Source of the DNA: an uncultured Clostridia bacterium
GTDB taxonomy: Bacteria > Bacillota_A > Clostridia > TANB77 > CAG-508
Direction: 5' to 3'
DNA: 7,931 bases
NCBI GenBank assembly: GCA_947594095.1
Contig: CANQEA010000059.1
Coordinates: 1 to 7,931, forward strand
Shown here: positions 1-5,885 of the stretch, in pieces
How positions within the stretch are numbered: the first letter of the stretch is position 1
Layout: each line of letters begins with the position of its first letter
Position numbers and translations under genes: made by a program
The notes under the pieces: generated by a model
What the model was told of the DNA's origin: nothing
What the model saw: the letters and a program-made list of their open reading frames with translations, nothing else
The model's database searches: none

Positions 1-613
1 TTTTTTGTTTCATATTATCTATACTTAAACCATATATTGCAGGAAAACTTTTTGTCATCTTTATTACTTCTTCTTGAGTATATCCTAATTGTTGTATGTC
101 TTCTATTTTTTGTTTCATATTCTCTATACTTAAACCATATATTGCAGGAGAATTTCTTGTCATCTTTATTACTTCTTCTTGAGTATATCCTAATTGTTGT
201 ATGTCTTCTATTTTTTGTTTCATATTTTCTATACTATAACCATATATTGCAGGAAAATTTTTTGTCATCTTTATTACTTCTTCTTGACTATAGCCTAATT
301 GTTGTATGTCTTCTATTTTTTGTTTCATATTTTCTATACTATAGCTATATATTGCAGGAGAACTTTTTGTCATCTTTATTATTTCTTCTTGACTATATCC
401 TAATTGTTTTATGTGTTCTATTTTTTGTTTCATATTCTCTATACTTAAACCATATATTGCAGGAAGACGTCTTGTCATCTTTATTACTTCTTCTTGACTA
501 TATCCTAATTGTTTTATGTGTTCTATTTTTTGTTTCATATTTTCTATACTATAGCTATATATTGCAGGAGAACTTTTTGTCATCTTTATTACTTCTTCTT
601 GACTATATCCTAA
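1..613 (-). repeat. 105-bp in-frame tandem repeat array
   Basis: A 105-base unit (35 codons) repeats without spacers. The word TTTTGTTTCATAT recurs with its CATAT at 11, 116, 221, 326, 431 and 536, exactly 105 apart. On the coding strand the units are 613-509, 508-404, 403-299, 298-194, 193-89 and 88 to the edge. They are nearly identical even at synonymous sites, which indicates recent duplication or homogenisation. Most differences fall in a few codons, on either side of the invariant proline codon. The array lies wholly inside the repeat-protein gene and continues beyond the window. Confidence 0.97.
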
Positions 614-757
614 TTCTACTAAAAATGTATAATTTCTTTTAACATTCTTTATTAAAGTATCTGTTCTCATACTTGATATAGAATATGTATTTATTATTTC
701 ACTAATATCATATTCTGTATATCCTAAACTTTTTAACAACTTATTTAATTCTTCCAT
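1..757 (-). CDS. mTERF-like tandem helical-repeat protein (partial; 3' end outside window)
   Basis: The minus-strand frame is open from ATG at 757 to the window edge, giving 252 visible residues. GGGAG lies 9 bases before the ATG, which supports the start. Residues 1-10 are a short lead-in and 11-48 a degenerate repeat of 38 residues. Five complete 35-residue repeats follow (49-83, 84-118, 119-153, 154-188, 189-223), then 29 residues of a sixth. Each starts LGY(S/T)QEE(V/I)IKMT, has an invariant proline at unit position 16, then AIY, S-I-(E/D)-N-M-K-Q-K and I-E-(D/H)-I. The mTERF family, as I recall it, has about 30-residue helical repeats with proline at position 8 and hydrophobic residues at 11, 18 and 25. 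Setting this proline to 8 puts Tyr, Met and Ile at those places. No signal peptide or membrane segment is seen. A nucleic-acid-binding role is inference from fold resemblance; another alpha-solenoid with a protein target is possible. The coding call is firm, the family call moderate. Confidence 0.85.
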   Translation of the reverse strand, partial: MEELNKLLKSLGYTEYDISEIINTYSISSMRTDTLIKNVKRNYTFLVELGYSQEEVIKMTKSSPAIYSYSIENMKQKIEHIKQLGYSQEEVIKMTRRLPAIYGLSIENMKQKIEHIKQLGYSQEEIIKMTKSSPAIYSYSIENMKQKIEDIQQLGYSQEEVIKMTKNFPAIYGYSIENMKQKIEDIQQLGYTQEEVIKMTRNSPAIYGLSIENMKQKIEDIQQLGYTQEEVIKMTKSFPAIYGLSIDNMKQK

Positions 758-798
758 TATTTTTATCTCCCTATTATCATTTATAACATATATAAATA

Positions 799-827
799 AT
801 TATATCATATTTTAATTTTTAATTAAA
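799..827 (-). promoter_or_regulatory. Possible promoter of the repeat-protein gene
   Basis: On the minus strand a perfect TATAAT (799-804) lies 41 bases before the ATG at 757. The -35 element at 17-bp spacing, TTTAAT (822-827), is weak at 3 of 6 matches. In DNA this AT-rich a TATAAT can occur by chance, so the call is tentative. Confidence 0.35.
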
Positions 828-829
828 AT
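809..829. repeat. Perfect AT-only inverted repeat with T-run
   Basis: ATTTTAATT, a TTT loop, then AATTAAAAT form a 9-bp perfect dyad. On the plus strand a T-run (829-835) follows. It could act as a weak plus-strand terminator or be a chance AT palindrome; it overlaps the putative -35 region of the repeat-protein gene. No plus-strand gene lies upstream to terminate. Confidence 0.3.
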
Positions 830-928
830 TTTTTTATTTTATTAATTATTTTTGTAATAAAATTTTCTTTGCACACTATCATTTTCTTATTTGAAAAATT
901 AGTATATTCTTTATTGATTTCAATTTTA

Positions 929-1172
929 TTAATGTTGTTTTTCATCTGGCAATTCTTCTATATATAAATTATTATTCATACCAATAGTAGTAATCTTTGT
1001 TTTGTCATAATATGTTTTTGCTTTGATATAAGCATTTTCAATAGCATTTTTTCCTGTTTCTTCTGGCTTTAGATTTATTCCTAAATCTTTGATGGTTAAT
1101 ACTTCTATATTATTTTCTTTTAGTTTTTCTACATATTTTTGCTGGATTTGTCGTTGCAAACAACACTTTCAT
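929..1172 (-). pseudogene. Remnant of HAM1/RdgB-like non-canonical purine NTP pyrophosphatase
   Basis: Intact members hydrolyse dITP/XTP-type nucleotides to monophosphates, keeping deaminated purines out of DNA. Here ATG at 1172, with GAAGG 9 bases upstream, opens MKVLFATTNPAK, the family's nucleotide-binding N-terminus. That frame is lost about 1136-1142, in an A-rich run. The homology resumes in a second frame with KYVEKLKEN, a core of the form EVLTIKDLG...EETGKNAIENAYIKAK, and GMNNNLYIEELPDEKQ. It then stops at 929-931, after only about 85 residues, where family members run to roughly 180-200. The Asn in GMNNNL sits where relatives, from memory, have Asp (GMDNNL, equivalent to the DSGL catalytic Asp of E. 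coli RdgB). So three lesions coincide: frameshift, 3' loss and a probable active-site change. The downstream frame also has a TTG at 1159, but no ribosome binding site supports starting there. The family call rests on motifs seen by eye. Confidence 0.75.
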
Positions 1173-1265
1173 TTTACTTAACCTTCTTAGAAGCATTTCT
1201 GCTCCATAACCATACATAATGGAAATTTCTTTTTATTTTTTTATAGAGATAACTATATTTCACTT

Positions 1266-1733
1266 TTATAAATCTTTATAAAATAAATCCCCATATCCAC
1301 CTTCATTTTTTTCGACTTTTTGCTTATATATAAAACCTAACTTTTTATAAAAATCTGGTGCTTGATCTGTCCAAACATATATTTTTTTAAATCCTTTTTC
1401 CTTTAATATTTTTTCTCCATATTGCAATAATAATTTTCCATATCCACATCCTCTATATTTTTCTAAAATCATTACATCTGATAACCATGGATATATTTCA
1501 GGATATTTTTTTAAATTCTCGATTTTAAAGACACAAAAACCTATAATATTATCACTATCATCAGTCAGTGCAATTCCAAAAGGTAAATCATTTGTTGTAT
1601 ATAATTGTGAAAATTTATATATAGTATTTTCTTTTACCATTTTAGGATTAAATTTTACCCAATGTGAATAATGAACATCTACTATTAGGTTAATTTCATC
1701 CTCTGTTAATTCACTAAATTTTTTTATTTTCAT
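1266..1733 (-). CDS. GNAT-family N-acetyltransferase
   Basis: A 155-residue single-domain protein with the GNAT fold signature. Motif A lies in the VMILEKYRGCGYGK stretch, where R94-G-C-G-Y-G99 fits the acetyl-CoA pyrophosphate loop R/Q-x-x-G-x-G/A. Helix alpha-3 follows, and the C-terminal YKKLGF (129-134) is the usual motif-B end. It should transfer an acetyl group from acetyl-CoA to an amine; the substrate cannot be read from sequence, and neither RimI nor a known resistance enzyme is obvious. AAGAGG lies 5 bases before the ATG. The start codon is one base after the racemase stop, so the two are almost certainly co-transcribed. This suggests, but does not prove, a role near amino-acid or cell-wall metabolism. 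No convincing terminator follows it. Confidence 0.88.
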   Translation of the reverse strand: MKIKKFSELTEDEINLIVDVHYSHWVKFNPKMVKENTIYKFSQLYTTNDLPFGIALTDDSDNIIGFCVFKIENLKKYPEIYPWLSDVMILEKYRGCGYGKLLLQYGEKILKEKGFKKIYVWTDQAPDFYKKLGFIYKQKVEKNEGGYGDLFYKDL

Positions 1734-1734
1734 T

Positions 1735-2823
1735 TTAACCTCTTATAAATTTTCTAGGTACTCTTGCTCCAATTGTACTTAATATTTCATAATTTATCGT
1801 GTTGCATTTTTCGGCTAATTGTTCTAATGTAATATTTTCATTATCCCAAATTATAACTTCTTCTCCTACTTGTACATCATCTATTTCTGTAACGTCAGCC
1901 ATAAAACTATCCATACAAACTTTTCCAATTATTGGTGCTTTTTTCCCTTTTATAAGAACTTGCCAATCATTAGAGAAGTCTCTTCTAAATCCATCCGCAT
2001 ATCCTATTGGAACTGTGGCAATTTTAGTATTTTTAGTTGTAATGTAGCTTCTACCATAACCAATACTTGTACCCTCTGGCACTTCCTTTAGAAAAGTTAT
2101 TTTTGCTTTTAATTTAGCAATAGGTTTTAAGTCAATTTTTTTAAATGTGTCTTCTTCTCCTGCATATCCATATAAAATAATTCCTGGTCTTACTAAATTG
2201 AACCTTGCTTTAGGATAATTTAATAAAGCATTTGATGCTGCTGCATGTATATATTTTATTTCCCCCAATATTTCTTTAGCTTTTTGTACAGCAACATTAA
2301 ACGAATTTAATTGTTTTCTCGAATATTCATCATCTATATCAACAGAAGATAAATGAGTATAAATTCCTTCAACTTTAATGTTAGGAGCTAAACTTTGTAA
2401 ATATTTTTCAATTTTATATGGATGTACTCCAGTTCTCCCCATTCCTGTTCCTACTTCTACATGAACGGTTATGTTTTTATGTGTTTCAGCTAATCTTTCT
2501 GCAAATCCATATGAACTAATTCCTACTACAATATTATATTTAATTATTTTTTCTATTTCACTATCATAAGGTTGATTCAATACAAAAATTTCTTTTTCAT
2601 AACCTAATTCTCTTAAATAAACACCTTCATCAACATTTGCCACAGCAACTATATCAAATTGATTTATAACATCTAATCTTTTATTAATATAAGTTCCATA
2701 TCCACTTGCCTTTATTACTGGCATTAATTTAACATTTTCCCCAACTTTATTTTTTATTTGTTCTATATTGAATTGTAAATTATCTAAATTAATTTCCAAA
2801 TATACAGGCCTCGTTATTTCCAT
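1735..2823 (-). CDS. alr: Alanine racemase (PLP-dependent, fold type III)
   Basis: A 362-residue protein of normal family length. It interconverts L- and D-alanine in the cytoplasm, supplying D-Ala for peptidoglycan. K38 in MPVIKASGYG is the PLP lysine. The barrel motif TGMGR ends at R130, HLSS is at 157-160 and VRPGIILYG at 211-219. Y256 in SIGYGRS is the second catalytic base and Y275 lies in GYADG. The C-terminal beta domain holds KVCMDSFMADVT (301-312) and ends RVPRKF. AGGAGG 9 bases before the ATG fixes the start. Two oddities: E123 sits seven residues before R130, where the Geobacillus enzyme has its carbamylated Lys129; and A353, just before RVPR, sits where several Gram-positive enzymes have Tyr354, a substrate-gating residue. 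Another or broader substrate such as serine is therefore possible. There is no membrane domain of the VanT type. Confidence 0.93.
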   Translation of the reverse strand: MEITRPVYLEINLDNLQFNIEQIKNKVGENVKLMPVIKASGYGTYINKRLDVINQFDIVAVANVDEGVYLRELGYEKEIFVLNQPYDSEIEKIIKYNIVVGISSYGFAERLAETHKNITVHVEVGTGMGRTGVHPYKIEKYLQSLAPNIKVEGIYTHLSSVDIDDEYSRKQLNSFNVAVQKAKEILGEIKYIHAAASNALLNYPKARFNLVRPGIILYGYAGEEDTFKKIDLKPIAKLKAKITFLKEVPEGTSIGYGRSYITTKNTKIATVPIGYADGFRRDFSNDWQVLIKGKKAPIIGKVCMDSFMADVTEIDDVQVGEEVIIWDNENITLEQLAEKCNTINYEILSTIGARVPRKFIRG

Positions 2824-2844
2824 TTCAAACTTCCTCCTTTTTAG

Positions 2845-2874
2845 AGTATATCATATCATACTTTATACTATCAA
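2845..2874 (-). promoter_or_regulatory. Sigma-A-type promoter of alr
   Basis: On the minus strand TTGATA (2869-2874) and TATACT (2845-2850) are separated by 18 bp. They match the consensus at 5 of 6 positions each. The -35 overlaps the last codons of the preceding small gene. The expected transcription start lies just before the AGGAGG, so the leader would be very short. Confidence 0.6.
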
Positions 2875-3051
2875 GTACTTATCATAAATAAATTTTTCTT
2901 CTGATCTTTTTACTGTATTTTGTACTGCATCTCCATAACCAGTTAATGCCGCAAAAGGTGCAAATTGTGCAGCACGCTGTTTCATGCTTAATCTAGGATG
3001 TTTTTTAGATACATGATGTGGCATATTTATAATATCATCATATTTACCCAT
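2863..3051 (-). CDS. Small polymerase-associated protein (YolD-like partner), apparently C-terminally truncated
   Basis: A 62-residue protein starting MGKYDDIINMPHHVSKKHPR and containing MKQRAAQFAPFAALTGYGDAV. This N-terminal block is familiar from small proteins encoded next to UvrX/UmuC-like polymerases in Clostridia; from memory, intact versions exceed 100 residues and carry a YolD-like C-terminal half. Here the frame ends with IYDKYLIV, residues encoded by DNA that also forms the alr promoter -35 region, so the C-terminal half is missing. AGGAGG lies 8 bases before the ATG and directly after the polymerase stop codon; the genes are 14 bases apart and form an operon. Its function is unknown; a helper role in translesion synthesis is inferred from this constant neighbourhood. 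No membrane segment or signal peptide is seen. Confidence 0.75.
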   Translation of the reverse strand: MGKYDDIINMPHHVSKKHPRLSMKQRAAQFAPFAALTGYGDAVQNTVKRSEEKFIYDKYLIV

Positions 3052-3065
3052 AAAAGTTACCTCCT

Positions 3066-4553
3066 TTATTCTTTATGCCCACCTATTTGAGCATTTCTTT
3101 CAATAGTAGTTCCTGCTTTTTCAAGATTCATCCCTTTTAAAATAGAATTTTTTCCATATTTTTTCTTTATATCTATAATTGTATGCTGTAAATTATTTTC
3201 TTTTCTTATATTTTGTTTTTCTTGTTCCATTTTTTCATAATCTATAAATAAACTTAATTGTTCGTTTGTTTTATTTTCATATATTAAACTTTCGTTTACA
3301 ACATTATTTGCAACTACATTTATTCTTCTGACTAATAGATCCTTATTTATAATTTTCTCATAAAGTTCTTCTATTGCTTCCATAATTATTTTAGTAGAAG
3401 ATGTTTTGTTTTTTAAATTAATGGTTCCATGTGCGTGTTTTGGTATTTTTCTTCCATAACGGTCTGTAGTTATTTCTCCTTTATATATTTTTTTTATTTC
3501 TGGATTTGTCAAATTTTCTATATCGTATCCTATTGTTAAAACAAGTTGGTCTGTAACTAAATGTTTATCAACTAAATCTAAAACAAGTAAATCTGTCATT
3601 TCTTTTACTATTAATTTAGTTTTCTCATAATCATATGGCTGATGTAACACTTGGCCTGAGCTTAAACTATTTGTTTCAGGTTTGAAGCTTTTTACATCTT
3701 TCATTGTACAAGGCTCATATCCCCAACTATGGTCTATTAATAATTCTGCATTTATACCAAATAATTTATAAAGCAATTCTTCATTTTCAATTGAACATCT
3801 TGCAACATCTCCCATAGTATATATGTCATTTTCTTGGAGTTTTTTAGCATATCCCTTCCCTACTCTCCAAAAATCTGTAATAGGTTTATGATCCCACAAT
3901 AATTTTCTATATGTCATCTCATCAAGCTCTGCAATTCTTACTCCATTTTTATCTGCTTTTACATGTTTTGCACCTATATCCATTGCAATTTTAGCTAAGT
4001 ACATATTAGTTCCAATACCACCAGTTGCAGTTATACCAGTTGTATTAAATACATCATTTATCATTTTAGTTAGCATTTGTCTAGGAGTAAGTTTTTTAAG
4101 CTTTAAATAATTTGTTATATCAATAAAAACTTCATCAATAGAATATAGATAAATATCATTTGGAGAAACATATTTTAAATATATATTATAAATAAGTGTG
4201 CTATACTCCATATATAGTGCCATTCTAGGAGGTGCAGAAATAAAATCTAGTTTTAAATTAGGGTTATTTTTAAGCTCTGTATCATTATAAGATGAACCTA
4301 TAAATTCATGATTTTTAGCTTTGAATTTCCTTTTATAATTAATTTCATTTACCTTTTGAATTACTTCAAATAATCTAGCTCTTCCAGGTATACCATATGC
4401 TTTTAAAGATGGTGTAACTGCCAAACAAATTGTTTTTTCTGTTCTTGATTTATCTGCAACAACTAAATTTGTTTTTAAAGGATCTAGATTTCTCTCTTTA
4501 CATTCAACAGATGCATAAAAACTTTTTAAATCTATACAACAATATATACTCAT
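3066..4553 (-). CDS. Y-family translesion DNA polymerase (UmuC/DinB type, UvrX-like)
   Basis: A 495-residue error-prone polymerase that copies past damaged bases. The N-terminus IYCCIDLKSFYASVE gives metal ligand D8 and probable steric-gate Y13. SIDEVFIDI (138-146) supplies the catalytic D140-E141 pair. ATGGIGTNMYLAKIA (176-190) and the following helix-hairpin-helix thumb are typical. The little-finger domain spans roughly 285-420. QLSLF at 432-436 is a textbook beta-clamp-binding motif. The C-terminal tail, with DIKKKYGKNSILKGMN and ERNAQIGGHKE, is shared with Bacillus UvrX/YqjW-type proteins. It appears full length and intact. GGAAG lies 7 bases before the ATG. The small partner gene follows in the same operon. 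A LexA-like operator on its promoter indicates induction by DNA damage. It clearly belongs to the Y family; whether to name it dinB, uvrX or umuC is less certain. Confidence 0.93.
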   Translation of the reverse strand: MSIYCCIDLKSFYASVECKERNLDPLKTNLVVADKSRTEKTICLAVTPSLKAYGIPGRARLFEVIQKVNEINYKRKFKAKNHEFIGSSYNDTELKNNPNLKLDFISAPPRMALYMEYSTLIYNIYLKYVSPNDIYLYSIDEVFIDITNYLKLKKLTPRQMLTKMINDVFNTTGITATGGIGTNMYLAKIAMDIGAKHVKADKNGVRIAELDEMTYRKLLWDHKPITDFWRVGKGYAKKLQENDIYTMGDVARCSIENEELLYKLFGINAELLIDHSWGYEPCTMKDVKSFKPETNSLSSGQVLHQPYDYEKTKLIVKEMTDLLVLDLVDKHLVTDQLVLTIGYDIENLTNPEIKKIYKGEITTDRYGRKIPKHAHGTINLKNKTSSTKIIMEAIEELYEKIINKDLLVRRINVVANNVVNESLIYENKTNEQLSLFIDYEKMEQEKQNIRKENNLQHTIIDIKKKYGKNSILKGMNLEKAGTTIERNAQIGGHKE

Positions 4554-4611
4554 CTTATCACTTCCATTTTATTTTTTATATAATAAATTATATCTATGAA
4601 TAAAAGCATTT

Positions 4612-4641
4612 ACATTATTAATTTGAAAGAATTAATAATGT
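4612..4641. repeat. 12-bp perfect inverted repeat in the polymerase leader
   Basis: ACATTATTAATT (4612-4623), loop TGAAAG, then AATTAATAATGT (4630-4641). If transcription starts at the promoter described at 4671-4699, this hairpin sits in a roughly 110-base untranslated leader of the polymerase mRNA. It is almost pure A/T and has no T-run immediately after it on the minus strand, so it is not a standard terminator. It may be a second operator, an RNA-stability element, or chance. Confidence 0.6.
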
Positions 4642-4670
4642 TATAATTAATTAATTGTAACACTATTAAA

Positions 4671-4699
4671 ATTATATCATTTTTATTTTAATTTGTAAA
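4671..4699 (-). promoter_or_regulatory. Sigma-A promoter of the translesion polymerase
   Basis: On the minus strand TTTACA (4694-4699) and a perfect TATAAT (4671-4676) are separated by exactly 17 bp. This is the best promoter match in the window. It predicts initiation near 4664 and a leader of about 110 bases before the ATG at 4553. Confidence 0.72.
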
Positions 4700-4709
4700 C
4701 ACTTGTTTG
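4696..4709. promoter_or_regulatory. LexA-box-like operator
   Basis: TAAACACTTGTTTG is an inverted repeat of the form AAAC-N4-GTTT. It fits the Gram-positive SOS box CGAAC-RNRY-GTTYG at 11 of 14 positions; both half-sites deviate at the outer G/C. It overlaps the -35 element (4694-4699) of the polymerase promoter, the right position for repression. LexA itself is not encoded in the window. It lies about 30 bases upstream of the predicted -35 of the divergent recombinase gene, so control of that gene is less likely. Confidence 0.55.
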
Positions 4710-4739
4710 CATGTTTTTAAAAAAGAATTTCAAAAAATA

Positions 4740-4768
4740 TTTTCATTTTTGACATTTTAGTATATAAT
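4740..4768 (+). promoter_or_regulatory. Probable promoter of the tyrosine recombinase gene
   Basis: A perfect TATAAT (4763-4768) lies 23 bases before the ATG, with TTTTCA (4740-4745, 4 of 6) at 17-bp spacing. A TTGACA (4749-4754) is too close to the -10 (8 bp) to serve as its -35. A TSS near 4775 gives a short leader containing AAAGGA. Confidence 0.5.
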
Positions 4769-4791
4769 GTTATCAGAAAGGACCTGATTTT

Positions 4792-5778
4792 ATGATTAAA
4801 AGAGAAGAAAACCCTGATTTTTTAAATTCGTTTTTAGATTATTCTTCAACTATACTAAACAAATCTCAAAATAGTATAAAAGAATATAATTATGATTTAT
4901 GTATGTTTTTACGTTTTATTAAACTACACTTTAAAATGATTAAAGATGATGAAGAATTTGAAAATATTAAAATAAATGATTTAACAATTAATGATTTAGA
5001 AAAAATTAAACTTGATGATATACACGCTTTTCTTGCTTACTTAACTAATAACTATCATAGTAAGCCAGCAACTAGAGCAAGAAAAACTTCTACAATACGA
5101 ATATTTTTCAAATACTTATGTCAAGAGGCAAATGTTCTTAAAATAAATCCTGCTCAAAATTTAAAGAATCCAAAATTAGATAAAAGATTACCAAAATATT
5201 TATCTTTAGATGATAGTAAAAAACTCTTAAATGTAGCTTCTAATGAAGATAATCGCAACTCTGAAAGAGATAATGCAATTATTACACTATTTTTAAATTG
5301 TGGTATGCGTCTATCTGAATTAGTTAGTATTAATATTAAAGATATTGATTTTTCAGAATGTAAATTAAATGTAATTGGTAAAGGAAATAAAGAAAGAACT
5401 ATATATTTAAACAAAGCTTGTATGAAAGCAATATCAGAATATTTACAAGTACGACCAAAAAATGGTGTAAAAAAAGATAAAAAGAATTCTGATAAAGCCT
5501 TATTTTTAAGTGAAAGGCGTGAAAGAATTAGTAATAGAACAGTTCAATATATAGTAGAAAAAGAAATAAGACAAGCAGGGCTTGACCCTAGAAAATATTC
5601 TGTACATAAATTACGCCATACTGCTGCAACTTTAATGTATCAATATGGTAAGGTAGATATTAGGGCACTTCAAGAATTATTAGGTCATGAAAGTATATCT
5701 ACTACTGAAATATATACACATGTTAGTAATGAACAGATACGAAATGCAGTTGATAGAAATCCACTAGCAGATATTTAA
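4792..5778 (+). CDS. Tyrosine recombinase, XerC/XerD type
   Basis: A 328-residue site-specific recombinase. The N-terminal SAM-like core-binding domain covers about residues 5-115. The C-terminal catalytic domain (about 135-320) has every active-site residue: R173 in GMRLSEL, K197 in GKGNKER, H272 and R275 in HKLRHTAAT, H299 in LGHESISTTEIYTH, and nucleophile Y308. It cuts and rejoins DNA through a 3'-phosphotyrosine. The length exceeds a typical XerD (about 295-300) because of a charged, Lys/Asp/Glu-rich stretch at about 48-75 and a short Lys-rich insert near 222-234. Housekeeping Xer proteins resolve chromosome dimers at dif. Nothing else phage-like or transposon-like is nearby, which favours that role over an element integrase, but it could equally be an accessory Xer. 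AAGGA lies 9 bases before the ATG; the gene is divergent from the polymerase. Confidence 0.9.
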   Translation: MIKREENPDFLNSFLDYSSTILNKSQNSIKEYNYDLCMFLRFIKLHFKMIKDDEEFENIKINDLTINDLEKIKLDDIHAFLAYLTNNYHSKPATRARKTSTIRIFFKYLCQEANVLKINPAQNLKNPKLDKRLPKYLSLDDSKKLLNVASNEDNRNSERDNAIITLFLNCGMRLSELVSINIKDIDFSECKLNVIGKGNKERTIYLNKACMKAISEYLQVRPKNGVKKDKKNSDKALFLSERRERISNRTVQYIVEKEIRQAGLDPRKYSVHKLRHTAATLMYQYGKVDIRALQELLGHESISTTEIYTHVSNEQIRNAVDRNPLADI

Positions 5779-5807
5779 AAGGAAAGTTTAAATACTTTTC
5801 TTTTTTT
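5778..5807 (+). terminator. Intrinsic terminator after the recombinase gene
   Basis: AAAGGAAAGT (5778-5787), loop TTAAAT, ACTTTTCTTT (5794-5803) form a 10-bp stem with one G-U pair, running into seven T residues (5801-5807). It begins at the last base of the stop codon. The stem is A/T-rich and therefore weak, but the layout is standard. Confidence 0.6.
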
Positions 5808-5828
5808 AATGTAAAAGCATTTCAAAAA

Positions 5829-5856
5829 TTTACATAATTTCATATTATATTATAGA
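5829..5856 (+). promoter_or_regulatory. Promoter region of spoVFB, with a possible sporulation-sigma -10
   Basis: Two readings compete. CATATTATA (5841-5849) fits the sigma-K -10 pattern CATA-N3-TA, the factor expected for dipicolinate synthase genes by analogy with B. subtilis, but no clear AC -35 sits 16-17 bases upstream. Alternatively TTTACA (5829-5834) with TATAGA (5851-5856) at 16-bp spacing is a mediocre sigma-A promoter. Confidence 0.4.
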
Positions 5857-5885
5857 TGTAATATGAAAGGAGGAATGATTTAATT

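Noticed and set aside
1..613. CRISPR array
   Set aside because: The repeats are 105 bp, contiguous and without unique spacers, and they are coding.
37..642. Plus-strand 201-codon frame encoding a repetitive hydrophobic, membrane-like protein
   Set aside because: It is the antisense of the 105-bp repeats. Because 105 is a multiple of three, one stop-free unit stays open throughout. The minus frame has a ribosome binding site, a proper start and a recognisable helical repeat; the plus frame has neither a ribosome binding site nor a family.
1173..1216. Upstream extension of the rdgB remnant (in-frame ATG reading MYGYGAEMLLRRLSK)
   Set aside because: The family N-terminus begins at MKVLFATTNP and a GAAGG motif sits correctly before that ATG, so the extension is probably non-coding.
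1799..2091. Two plus-strand frames of 73-82 codons
   Set aside because: They are shadows on the opposite strand of alr, with no ribosome binding site and no recognisable family.
1735..2823. VanT-type vancomycin-resistance serine racemase
   Set aside because: No membrane acyltransferase domain is fused to it and no other van genes are present; only the racemase domain is seen.
4749..4768. TTGACA next to TATAAT as a recombinase promoter
   Set aside because: The spacing is only 8 bp, far from the required 16-18.
5154..5414. Minus-strand 86-codon frame
   Set aside because: It is a shadow of the recombinase catalytic domain.
4792..5778. Integrase of a prophage or integrative element
   Set aside because: No attachment-site repeats, excisionase, or phage or conjugation genes are visible; the neighbours are chromosomal-type genes.
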